A DNA stretch of 64,000 nucleotides from Motacilla alba alba (lineage: Eukaryota > Chordata > Aves > Passeriformes > Motacillidae). Position numbers and translations under genes: made by a program. Positions 38,069 to 49,468 of the stretch are shown one piece after another. Location of the stretch: the NCBI RefSeq assembly GCF_015832195.1, contig NC_052017.1, positions 81,221,801 to 81,285,800 of the forward strand, written 5' to 3'. Every line of letters starts with the position of its first letter. Within the stretch, counting starts at the first letter, position 1. The notes under the pieces are model-generated. The model was not told where the DNA came from, did not search any database, and worked only from the letters and a program-made list of their open reading frames with translations.

Positions 38069-39558
38069 CTATAAAATAAAAACATAAGTAAAGCAGGCTG
38101 CTCAAAAGTTAAACCAATATTATTTCAAGCACAAAAATAAGACCACAATTTATAGGTACTACTTTCTGGTACATAAACTAAGACATTTAAATATGATACA
38201 GTATATTATTTGAGGAAATGTCATTATTTATATTATGCAGATTTAATTACCTCCACAATATTCTCTGCATTTTGAAGTCCAATAATAAGATGAGGATTTA
38301 GAAAAAATAATGTCCTTTTTAACTTGCAAATGTAGAGCATTTGTGGCTTATTCTATACAAGTAGAATAAAAATAGATTTTTAATGCAATAACACTATTTC
38401 CATTGTGGAGAGTTCGACCATATCCAATGAATATGCAGAAAAAGAAACTAAAGCACCTATCTCCCAAGATATCTTTTCACCTGAGGAGGAACAAATTAGA
38501 ATCTTGTAAAGAGTTTATTAAAAACTCTGCTTTAGCAAAATTCACTAAAGGCAATGGAAAACAGTTCACACTAGAACTCTCCTACTCATGCCACTGAAAC
38601 AAGAATCTTTTGTAAGAGATGTAGGAAGGAAAATACTAACAGACGCAGAGCTTGACTGACAAAATTAAAGCTGCCAGAAGCACAAGCTCAGTCTAACCTG
38701 TCCCCTGGTTCTCCATACCATCACACACATACTCTTTCCATTAATAAAATGGAAACAAAGACTTGGGTTTGTTCATTTAATCTTTAGGTTTAAGTGCAAA
38801 GAAAACATACACTTTTCCCCCCCCAAATTTTCAAATGAGATCCTTTTCCATGATTGTTACAGCACAGGAAAAATAATATTGAAGCTACAGTCTGAATACC
38901 CAGATTTTCTGGTGTGGCATATGTCATACACTTGGCCTACACAGAAGAGAATCACTTCGTTGTTTTGAAAATGAGGTAGAAATTACAGCTGTCCAAAAAT
39001 TATTTTACACAGCAATAACAAGAACTGGAGTCATAATTTTGGTCTTACATATTATCAGCTGTAACAAAGATTTCAGCTGTCTCACTAAAAACTTAAGATA
39101 CAAATGCACAGGTACAGCAAAATAAAATAAAAAAAAATCCATACTGTTGGTCTACTAATTTGTTCGATCACTAAGACTTTATTTGTAAGCATTTCAGACT
39201 ATGTACTAGCTCTGGGGAAGCTGATTTTCTTCAGCTTGTAGCAAATATGCTCTAAAAGCCTTAATGATGTGCAGCCTGAGGCCTTAACAAACTTGGTGAT
39301 GACTTCTTGTAATGGCCTTTGTGACAAAAATGCAAATTAAACCATACTCTAGTTCCTATAGTGTGTGATTTAAATGCCTTGTCCAGACTTTTTTTTATTC
39401 TAATGCTCTGAGGTGTGACATTAAATCAAATATTAACTGCAGCATGACAATGATTTTACATTGTGACTCAGATTACATAGCCAAACATGTATGTTCCATG
39501 ATGTAAGAGCTACCATGGGTAGTATTTAACTTCAGAAAGACTGGAGTTAGCCACCTAC
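38069..39558 (-). other. ADCY2: ADCY2 intron (1.5 kb)
   Basis: A GT-AG intron, AT-rich, with a poly-C run near 38818-38825. No other feature seen. Confidence 0.93.
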
Positions 39559-39743
39559 CTTCTAAGAGGTGCCATTGCATACATAAATTTGCTGTAGTCA
39601 TCCAGCATGGGCCCATGAGTGTGCAGAAGGATAACATTGTAGCCCACCAATGCAATCAACATTATTACCATTTTCAACTCATAATTTATCCTCAGGAAAA
39701 CAGAACAGGAAATGAGCCCTAATATGCAGCTGTATATAAAATA
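39559..39743 (-). CDS. ADCY2: ADCY2 coding exon (helices 10 and 11)
   Basis: This 185-bp exon encodes 61 codons plus two bases. YFIYSCILGLISCSVFLRI is helix 10. Helix 11 covers VIMLIALVGYNVILLH. The second extracellular segment, HTHGPMLDDYSK, follows. The acceptor is CTCTTTGCCAG and the donor AG|GTAGGT. The last two bases (AG) combine with the first G of the next exon to make Arg. After DDYS the sequence runs KFMYAMAPLR before the conserved RPGI, about five residues longer than the mammalian protein as remembered (QVLFE before RPGI). An internal GT at 39581-39582 in the same phase could serve as an alternative, shorter exon end. Both readings keep the frame. Confidence 0.95.
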
Positions 39744-42700
39744 CTGGCAAAGAGAAATCAAATGGAAAATATTTAGAATTTGGCTCTTGAGTAGGAAATC
39801 ATGCATAATAAAATGCTCAGGCTACTTTAAAAAACAAATCATTGACTGACCACTGAAGTGTGCAATCTATCACAATCTGGGACACTATGGTTTATAGACA
39901 ACCAATAAAAATAAATTTATGCTCCCTAATTTTCACCCTTTGACACTTTCGATTTACTCATGTACATTTGTGGGATACCACTGCTGGTGTTGAAATCTAA
40001 TGTAGGAGTCTGTTGCCAGCAGACTGACATAAGATTTACTCCTGTTTCACTGTAAAATTTTCATTTATGCTTGAGTCCCAGGATCACCCTGTATGTCTTG
40101 CTAGCATTTGGGTCAAGGTAAAATGTCTAATGGCCTGAAGCAATAATTTCATTGCCTGTATTTGCAGCTGTTATAAACTGATGCAGTACACAGTTGTGAA
40201 TCTCACAGATATGCAGTTTTATAAACAGCTAGGATAGGAAAAATACAAAGCTATTAACAGAGCCTATGCATAATATAAATATAAAAAAACCCTTCTCTCA
40301 AATCCTGTGGAGTAATAACCATATAAGAACACATTCAATTGCTAAAAAAAAAGGGTCTTTTCTTTCCTATGATGTATATATCAACAAACATATGTATAGT
40401 TGAAGCTAAATTCCTGAAAAAAAATTTTCTTCTAATACTTGCTGGAAATTGATTACAACATCAAAATTAATGCTAAAACAGGAATCGTCTCTAGAATCAT
40501 CATCTTAGTCTTTAATATGCAACCCCTTTGCCAGAAATGCTTCCTGAAAATTACAGTCCTGCACCTTGCAAGGAAGTTTCTTTTCTGAAACTACAAAGCA
40601 TTCTATTTCTAGTCATGCTATTTTCAGACTAGTGTTGATTTGTTGATGGCAGCACTTTTGACAGAACCTGAATCACTGTATACTAATTTTGGAGGATCAC
40701 TAAGAAGGGTAATTTTCACAGCACCCATCAGACAGAATTTATCTGCCATCTCAATCTTTGTTGCTACTGTAATTTGCTTGAAAATCTGGTTGAAATAAGA
40801 AATAGATAGAACTATTGTTCAGAATCACCAAAACAATAAAACTTCTCTGATAGCTGCATTTCAGAGAAGGTCACACTTCAAATTCATGGTTACATAAAAA
40901 TAGTAGCAGCCTTTTTTTTTGAGTCAATAAGGTATTCCAGTGTTGAAACCAGTTTTCCGAAAAGAAACAAGGAGAGGCAGTCTTGAACCCACAACTGGAT
41001 TCTGTTTGACAAAGACCCAGAAATTTTCAAGTGGAACAGTCTTCCACTGGAACAGTGTTCCATATGAATACACAGAATAGATTGAAAATTTCAGACAAGG
41101 GTGGATGAATTAGAGAAGAGTGGTGCAGCCACACATTTCAGGATGCAGACCTTGCATTGCAGTGCAGTGTTTCAGTAAGCAACAAGCAGATCTGGAGAGT
41201 CTGGCAATCCATAGAGCAGTGAAGCTGAGCAGGTGCAGGCCCCTGGTCTGCTTAGTGCCTCCCCCAGCCCCAGGATCCCCCAACTCTCAGCCAGCTCAGG
41301 CAACTTGCTACAACCCGGGAGCCTGCAGGCAGCTCCCACCTGGTACCAACGTGATGCTCCCTCTGTGGCCTTGGCTTTATACAACAGTGCAACAGGAAGT
41401 TCTCATGAAGGTCCCTTTTGTCTGACAGCTGAAGCATTGAATATAAATGTTCCCTTTTAAGAAAATACTCCAACAGCTCAAAAGAGGAAAATGCAGGGTA
41501 ACCTCTCTACAGACAGAATCTGCACCTCATACTGTATGAATCAAGATTCTCAGCATCTAAAGGGGCATAAGTCCATCTATTCTCTTTTTCTTTCTTGTGC
41601 TAGCTAATAAAGGTATTTTAACCAATACCTTACAGAGTTTGAGTGTCTTTCTTACAGGGATCACAGGTCTGGTGTCTTGCACCAGGGTAGTACACACTTA
41701 GGATCCAGCCCAATGCATTTGGCCTCTTCTCTTAAAATTTAAGACCTGCAATTCTGTGGGTATAAAGATCTTTACTGAAGTAAGAAGGAATTCTACTCCC
41801 ATATGTCTATAGAGAAAAAATTACTTGAGAACAAAGTGATTTTATAAAAAAAATTTCCTGGTCAAATAAAATATATTCAAACCTGCATCTTTGAGATGCC
41901 AGTATTATAACTTCTATTTATTTAACATGTGGAGGTGGCAGCAGTGATACAGGACTGTATTTTGTCCCAGGAGCAGATATACACATCAACTTCTATTACA
42001 CAAAAACTACAGAAGCATCATAGCAAAACCAAACAAAACTAAACACAAAAATGTTGCTATAATTTACTGAGGAATCTTTGCTAAGTCTTTTTAAAAAGTA
42101 AGCTAAACTAATCAAAAAAGTTATTTTGGAGGGTAGAGAAGGAGGCAAATAAATTGCTTTGCTTCAAAATGAACTTAAATCAATTGGGGCTAAAGTAATT
42201 CCCAAAGCTGTTATGCACTCATTTTAGATGACATAGTCAATAGATGTCAGGTTTACTATCATAAATCACATGAAGTTTATTGACATGAAGAAAGCTTAAA
42301 ACTAACACACAGATTCAAAATAACAAATTTCTAATTTCTAAAGCTTTTTCTAGCTAAAATATTTGCAGTGTCTGGGGATGAAAACAATGCTTATTTGAGA
42401 GATGTTTTAAAGTTTTAAAATCTTTAGCTAATTTTAGTTTTTCATTTATTAATATCAGAAGTGAAATTTTAACATAATTTTTTATGCCAATCTGCCAAAG
42501 GCAAATTTTGGTTGATGAAAGAATTTGTTTTAATACTTCAAAAGCTATAAATCCTGAAAACAAGACACACCATTTTGGTAATTATTTCACCATAGAGATG
42601 AAATAAACTCCCTTTTCCTCCCACTGCCACCAGCTTATTCACCCAAACCCAGCTGACCTATTTTGACACAATATATGGCTTGATATTTTCAACTGCAGGT

Positions 42701-43342
42701 CTTTTGTACTGGTTTTAAGAATCACTGCTCTCTAGGACACAGGTCCCACTTTTTTGCAGCAATGTCCTTCCCCCTCCTCTTGCATGTGCCATTGTGCTTT
42801 TGCTCACACTGAGACATCTTCTTCAGATCAGTTAAGCTCTCTTAAGCAGTTTATATAGTGGCACATGAGAGTTTTATTTCCACCTCTCTCACGCCAGCTT
42901 CTCCAAAATATGCAATGACAGAAGTGTGACAATTTCACATTTGATGAAAATGGTGAATATTTTCAGTTCAGCCACCTAAAAATATTCCCACCATGGGAAA
43001 CCTGCCTGCAGACTAACCTGGCTTTCAGTGCACAGTCTGCTTTGCAGATGCGTGTGTTATCTTGATATCTTGTAATGTGTTAGCATGGTGAATTAAGCCT
43101 CCTTGTTGTTATGCTGTTTCCTGCTTTTTTAATTTGACATTCATTAAAACCTCTATTTTCAGAAGTACTAATCTCATTTAACTCCCACTTACTTCAAATG
43201 CAGTTGCAGCTGACTAAAAAAATAAATTCAAGGTTTTACTGCAGTCTCAAAAATGGGTGGGTGTTTAACTTCAAGCAGATCTGGTAACAGTCAATTTATT
43301 GTAATTGTTGTAAACAAACAAAGAAATGTGAAATGAACTTAC
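39744..43342 (-). other. ADCY2: ADCY2 intron (3.6 kb)
   Basis: A GT-AG intron. A GC-richer patch at 41110-41450 stands out from the AT-rich surroundings but was matched to no family. Open frames there are not supported as genes. Confidence 0.9.
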
Positions 43343-43462
43343 CGGTAGGAAAAAACAGTTATTTTGTATACACCACCGTGTCTGATTACTTGAATTAGGA
43401 AAACTTGCATTTGATGAATTGAGAACTGAGGGAAAAGCTATCACAGCATTATCCAGGAAAAA
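43343..43462 (-). CDS. ADCY2: ADCY2 coding exon (large extracellular loop, N-glycosylated)
   Basis: This 120-bp, phase-0 exon encodes 40 residues from FFLDNAV to NNCFFLP. It is the large extracellular loop between helices 9 and 10, where mammalian ADCY2 carries N-linked glycans. Four sequons are visible close together: NSS, NAS, NSS and NQT. Two cysteines (exon residues 31 and 36) lie near the membrane. The loop keeps the human length of 40 residues as I recall it, but its interior is highly diverged, while the edges (FFL at the start, FFLP at the end) are conserved. The acceptor follows a long T tract (TTTTTTTTCTAG) and the donor is CCG|GTAAGT. Confidence 0.93.
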
Positions 43463-44439
43463 CTAGAAAAAAAAAATTAACATATAATCCATTAGCATTA
43501 CAGCTGTTTAAGGTCAAAATAGAGAATAAAAATGGGGAAGTGGAGAAAGCCTTACATGTAACTATTTAACTTTGGTATTTCACTGATTTTTTAATTTTAA
43601 TTTGAAATAGGAAAAGGAAGATATACCATGATTACTTGTTCCTGCATTCTCAAACAACTTTGCTAACCTTCATCTGACACTTTCTACTTGAATAAAAGAC
43701 AAAAGACTCTTTGTTATATTATTTTCATATATCAGAAGCTCACATACCCAAGAGACAATGAAGAAATAAACTCAGTATGAATAATTCCTGGATTTACCTC
43801 AACTGAATGTCCTATTTAAACACAGGAAGAATTAAGAAAGAATAAGAAGTCTTTACAAGTTGGTTTACATGGATACAATAACATCATAATGCTGACATTA
43901 ATACTGGGACTAATGTAATTGAAACAGAAAAGTGGATCCAATTATCTCTTGGGGCATCAAATTCAGCCAGTAATCACACAGGAAACCAACATCATACAGA
44001 CCTCCTTGATGCAGTGATCCAGTGCTGTCTTAACAGTTTAGATTTTGGTGACTACATTTATTCCAGTAGTTTGAATCTCAACATTTAAGCTGTTTCTACA
44101 TTTAATCACTATCCATGGCCAGTTTGCTTGTTTTTCTTCTTGTCATAATCTCATCCTTTAACTTTCACGTCACTTCTTCCTCTCCCTAGGATTTAAAGTC
44201 CTAGTACTTAGTGTCATCTCAGGCTTCATTGTGCTCATCAATCTATGTTTTTTCTTGTTTCTTCCCTGAAAACAAGCTCTTCATTTTCCCAGTTAGTCTA
44301 GTAGTCACTCTCTGTATATATTTCTTTCAATTCAACCTTCTGGGTGACCAAAACTGCCAACACACTTCCCAGATTTTATCAGTGAGTCATGCAATAGCAC
44401 TAATACAAATTCTGCAGAAAATACATATTCATACATCCT

Positions 44440-44760
44440 AGAGTCACAGAATTTTTAGAGTTGGAAGGGACCTCTGGAGACCGTCCAGTCCAACCCCCTG
44501 CCATGGCACAGTCACCTAGATCAGGTTACACAGGAATGTGTCCAGGTGGATTTTTAATGACTCCAGACAGGAAGAGTCCACAACCTCCATGGGCAGCCTT
44601 TTCCACCCTCAATGTAAAGAAGTTCTTGTTGAGGTGGAACTTTTGTTTTAGTTTATGGCCATTGCTCCTCATCCTGTTGCTGGACAACACAGAAAAGAGC
44701 CTGGCACCATCCTCTTGGCATCTGCCTTTGAGGTATTTATATGCATTGAATAAATTGAAT
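44440..44760 (-). mobile_element. CR1 LINE, 3' end, minus orientation
   Basis: The plus strand starts agagtcacagaatttttaga and continues gttggaagggacctctggag, which is the reverse complement of the CR1 3' terminus. It then runs through the typical cacaacctccatgggcagcc and aaagaagttcttgttgaggt words. It has the same orientation as ADCY2. Confidence 0.92.
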
Positions 44761-45499
44761 ATAAAAACTGAATTTATAGATCTGGAACAAAGCTCCTTTG
44801 CTTACAGCTACAAAACCTTAATAGCTCCCTGTACCTCATGCAGCTTAACACATTCTGCCCACGGACATCACCTCAGCTATTAACATCATGCTCAGCAAGT
44901 GTGAGGTAGCCTTCCTTCATTGGGACTCGCCTAGGAAAATGCAGTTCATACTTACCATGAGTTAAAAGCAGTCACGTGGATGGTTATTGTGATTCAGCTG
45001 AGTTGACATTAAACGCGCCTAATTAATCAAATTCCTGAACTCATTGCCTATCCATGTGATGAGCTTCCAACATGTATCAGAATTTCTTGTCACTACTCTG
45101 TCAGACCAACTAAAATCTTGAGCTTTTTACTACTAAATTTCATCCTAGTTCTTTTTATTTTCTCAAATCCATACCTGATTTTTTCCTTTCTAAAATCCCA
45201 AGACTTACCTCACAGACACTGACTGTCATCTTAATTTATTAGCAGATTTCATAGTCCCTCTTACACACTAAATATGAAAACACACATGTGCCACATGTGG
45301 TTGACTAGAGTAGAGCTGCAGAGGTCACCTCCCTCTCACACGCTGTTCCCTGCAGGTAGTCACTGTGTAACCCACCCCTACATTCTTTCTCCATTTCTGA
45401 TTTTAGCTACTGTCACAGAGGAAACCTGAACTGCTCCATTCGGAGCAACTAAATGTGGGTTAAAATGGTTTCTTGGTTTACTAATGTTAGATCTGGTCA

Positions 45500-45690
45500 G
45501 TCATTCAGTCACAGTTCTGGACAGCCAGGTCTTGGAAACTTCTTGGAAACTTCCAAGGACAGAGAACCACAATCCCCCTTGGCAGCAGTCAGCACAGTGA
45601 CTTCTTTTATCTTTCTGAAGACTATCCAACCTACCATGTCACCACCTGTGTTGAGTGCCCTTTGATATGTTTTATAGCTCTGTAGAGAAG
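45500..45690 (-). repeat. Decayed CR1-like fragment with 11-bp tandem duplication
   Basis: The words cttccaaggacagagaacc and cccttggcagcagtcagc resemble old antisense CR1 3' sequence, but no terminal octamers remain. An exact tandem TCTTGGAAACT (45530-45540 and 45541-45551) lies at its left end. Confidence 0.35.
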
Positions 45691-46479
45691 TGTCTGAAGC
45701 CATTCTCTCTCTTAACTCCCCTTTAACAGATGTCCAAGGTTGTGGATTTGCAAAGGTTATCAATATGCCACCTAATACCAACACCAAGCTGGCACTCACC
45801 TCTGCTTATGCAGTTGCACTTTTGGGTTCCCTAGCTTTGCCAACATAACTGTGTATATGAAACTGCATATAATTAACCTGCCATCAGTGAACAACAAAGT
45901 CAGGATGAGTGTGGAATCCTCTGAATCTTTCTCCCTCAGGGAAATACCCCACACTGCTACAGATGAGGATCAATATCAGAAATATAACAGATAAACCATG
46001 AAAACAGACCCTACAAAATGTTAATAAACACCTACAGAGTTTGAAACATCCTTCTATAACTGATCCCAAAGAGCTCTAATGACGTGCACATGAAGAGAGT
46101 TACATGCATATCTGCCTCTTCCCACAGGATGTGTGGGTGAAATGCACACACTCCCGCTTCTGGGAATGCTGGTTCCCCTACTGGCACACGCAGCTGAAAG
46201 GAGCTGCAGGTACTCCATGTGCACCTGTGCAGCTCCCTGCAAGCTGTCGATGCACATGCTGGAGAGAGAGCCCTGCAGGTTCGTGTGCAGGGACAAACCT
46301 GAGCAGAGGTCCCTGCTTGTCCCATCCTGTGCTGTTGCCTGCCCATTTGCATGGCAGACAGCTCACAGTATCTGACAGGCAGGCTGCTCTTGCTGGCTGA
46401 AGCAGAGGTGTGATGCCAGAGAGGTGACTTATTACAGTGTCAAAATATTATTTTGTCATCTGTTTCCACTCATAGCTCT

Positions 46480-46664
46480 CTGCCTCCTGTTACACATTTC
46501 CACATTGCCCAGAGAGGCTGCAGAGTCTCCCCCACTGGAGATGTTCAAGAGCTGTCTGGACACAATCCTGTGCTGTGTGCTCCAGGATGACTCTGCTTGA
46601 GCAGGGAGGCTGGACCAGATGACCACTGTGGTCCTTTCCAACCTGATCCATTCTGTGATTCTGT
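46480..46664 (+). mobile_element. CR1 LINE, short 3' end
   Basis: CR1 words are present in order: attgcccagagaggctgcag, ctggagatgttcaagagctg, gaccagatgaccactgtggt, ccttccaacctgatccattc, ending ATTCTGTGATTCTGT. It is 5'-truncated and antisense to ADCY2. Confidence 0.92.
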
Positions 46665-49044
46665 TTCTTTTATACTACTTTTCACACTATTTCCTTCTTT
46701 ACTTAAGGATTTTCTGAAGTTGCTTGGTTACTTTTTAAGCCAGCCGATGCTCTCCTGCCTCTTTTAACAGGAACAACTTTGGACAAAAGCCCTTCAGACA
46801 GCTTTGAGGATTTACTCTCCCTCCCTGCCTCCAGCTATGTAATAACTTCTGTTAACAAGGGCATTTGCCAAGAGAACCACATCCCACTAACAGTGCATAT
46901 ACTTTTTCTGTAAACATGAAATATTTAGTTTCAGAATCCCACTTTTTGCATGTGCCCAGAGCAAAGATTATATAACATGAAGAATTCAAACACAATTATA
47001 TTACAGAAACACATATGGCATGCTTATTTATATAAGTTAATTTCTATTAAAACATTTTAATTTGGGTTTTGAGCCTTGCACAAAGCATTTCTGACCTATA
47101 AATGTTACCTGCACACATAGAACACTATATGAAATATGGTATATCTATGCATATATTAATAAATATAAAAAGGAGGAAAAAAAGGATATGTTAGTGTTGT
47201 CACCTCCCATGTGCCAAACAACACTTATTTCTGAATGATGTGTTTGCACTTGTCTTTCTTGTCTCTCATCAGTTACCTACATCTGCTATCATGCTTTGAA
47301 GATACTTATTGTTCTTCAACATAGTATTTTTTGTAAGAGTAGGTTCAGTCCTACTAAGCAGTCACACCCACATAAATGACTCAAATGAAAGCAGTATTTT
47401 TTATGAATACCAATGTTTGCCAGGGAACGTCTGAGCATGCTACCATTACATTCTTATTTTAACCTCATATATTCTGACAGTACTTTCTTTTCTTGTGTTC
47501 ACATGACCTGCAATCCTCAGTTGTGAGTTTTCTGCCTAACATAATGAAAATACCTGCTTTCAGTGGGAGCCATGTGGTGACAGACCCTCCCCCCAAAACA
47601 TGGGATAAGCAAATTAGTGCATCTCTTTTGTTGTCTGAAAACAACAACATACTACACTAGTTTAGATGTCATTAGAAAAGAAGCCATCTTTCTCACTGAG
47701 GTATGAAAGTATTTGGGTGTAGAATGCATATCACAGCTTCCTTTGAAAAATGGCAGTTGGTCTGGCAGATGGTCAGGACTTTTATTCCCAGATCCTCATA
47801 AGAATGCCCCAGGAATAGTGTGAAGAATCACAAATTCTGGTATCATTCCCCCTCTTTCCAAGCTCAAAAGGAGAGGTTTAAGGACAGCCTGGAATGCTAA
47901 GTTCTTAAGACTATTACACATTTTTTTACCAAATAAAGGTGATGCTGAGATATTGGTAAGCTGTAAAAGGATAATGAAAATCCAGAGAGTACTGAAATGC
48001 ATTTAGCAGAAATTTTAGAGCATTTTTCCTCTGAGTAGGTACAAGGCTTCTTAACATCAAAGTGCTCATGCTTCTCTGTTATTTGGTGTCTTGTGGCATA
48101 AATGGACCAAATTAAAGTTGCTCAATAATTTATTTTCTGTGAAAGTTTGTGTGCCAAGTGAAAATGCATAACTGTCTTTGTGCAACCATGTATTCAATTC
48201 CTAGCCCCCGAAGAGGCAAATATGTAGTGGCAAGTCACTGCCTTGTTCAAAGCTCCCATCAACAGGAAAGATGAGGAGCCTGCTGGCCCTTTAAAGACTC
48301 AGACAGCATGATTTTTGTATTTGACAGATACGGAGAGATGCTCACTTATAGAGGCAGTGACAGCACGACTCTATCTCTTCCCACACCTTTGAAAGAAACC
48401 AGAACTGCTGTAAACATGATTTCAGAGCAGTGTCTCACCTGCTAGTGCATCTCTGCTAATCCAGTGTACCTAGATTAATACTGATTTTTTACAGTTCCTT
48501 AAATCCTAGAATAGATTTGTGACTGGGCCCTGCCCCAGTACCATTTAAGTACCACTTAAAGGACATTACTTCAGCTGTGCTTTTTCCTTCCAACCTCCAG
48601 GTCAACCTCTAGACAGTATCTGTTTATTCTTCTCAAAAGACATGCATTAGGCACCCTACAAAAACAGGGTCTTCAACGTGCCAGGCACTGTGAGATGTGT
48701 AATTAAAGTGTATCTGCCAAAGGGCTTAACAATTAAAAATAAAAGTTCACCAACAGAGTCAGCTACACTAAAAGGAATATCTATTAAAGAATCCAACTTT
48801 CCACTATGAGAATGAAAGCAGGTTTGATTAATTACTTGTCATTATTTGAACACAGGATATCATTCATGACTTAGAGGGGGCCAATACTTGTATTGTAAGG
48901 CAGCTTGGGCTCACAGATGCACATTAACCAATGGAGCAAAAATACTCAAACCTCTCCCAGTATTCACATTCCTAAACACGTGTTCTTCGAGAGGAAACAG
49001 CCCAGTTGCTAAAATTCACTGGATGAAAAGACAGGAAAACAAGC

Positions 49045-49468
49045 AATATCTATAGAAGGGCCACAAAGATTATCAGAGGGCTGGAGCACCTCTCCTATGA
49101 AGACAGGCTGAGAGAGCTGGGGGTGTTCAGCCTGGAGAAGTCTCCTGGGAAAACTTAGAGCACCTTCCAGTACTTGAAGAGCCTAAGGAAGACTGGGACA
49201 AACAAGAAGTAATGGTTATAAACTAAAACAGGGTAGATTCAGACTAGATATAAGGAAACATGATGAGAGTGTTGAGGCACTAGAATAGGTATCTCAGGCA
49301 GGAGGTGGATGTCCTATTCCTGGAAACACTCAAAGTCAGGTTAGAGAGGACTCTGAGCAATCTGATTCAGTTCAAGATGTCCCTGCCCGTGGCAGGGGGA
49401 GGGAGTGAACTACATGACTTTTTAAGATTCTTTTCAACCCAAACTATTCAATGATTCTATGATCCTGA
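49045..49468 (+). mobile_element. CR1 LINE, 3' end
   Basis: It begins agggccacaaagattatcag and continues gagagctgggggtgttcagc, ctggagaag, a long decayed middle, gatgtccctgcccgtggcag and the end GATTCTATGATCCTG. More diverged than the 46.5-kb copy. Antisense to ADCY2. Confidence 0.92.

Noticed and set aside
41110..41450. GC-richer patch as a possible extra exon or gene
   Set aside because: No splice-compatible frame with recognisable protein similarity. More likely an old repeat that I cannot classify.
44461..44883. Plus-strand 140-codon open frame
   Set aside because: It is the antisense strand of a CR1 3' end, which is non-coding.
46100..46400. Cys-rich overlapping open frames
   Set aside because: Open in several frames on both strands at once, which points to compositional bias, not a gene.
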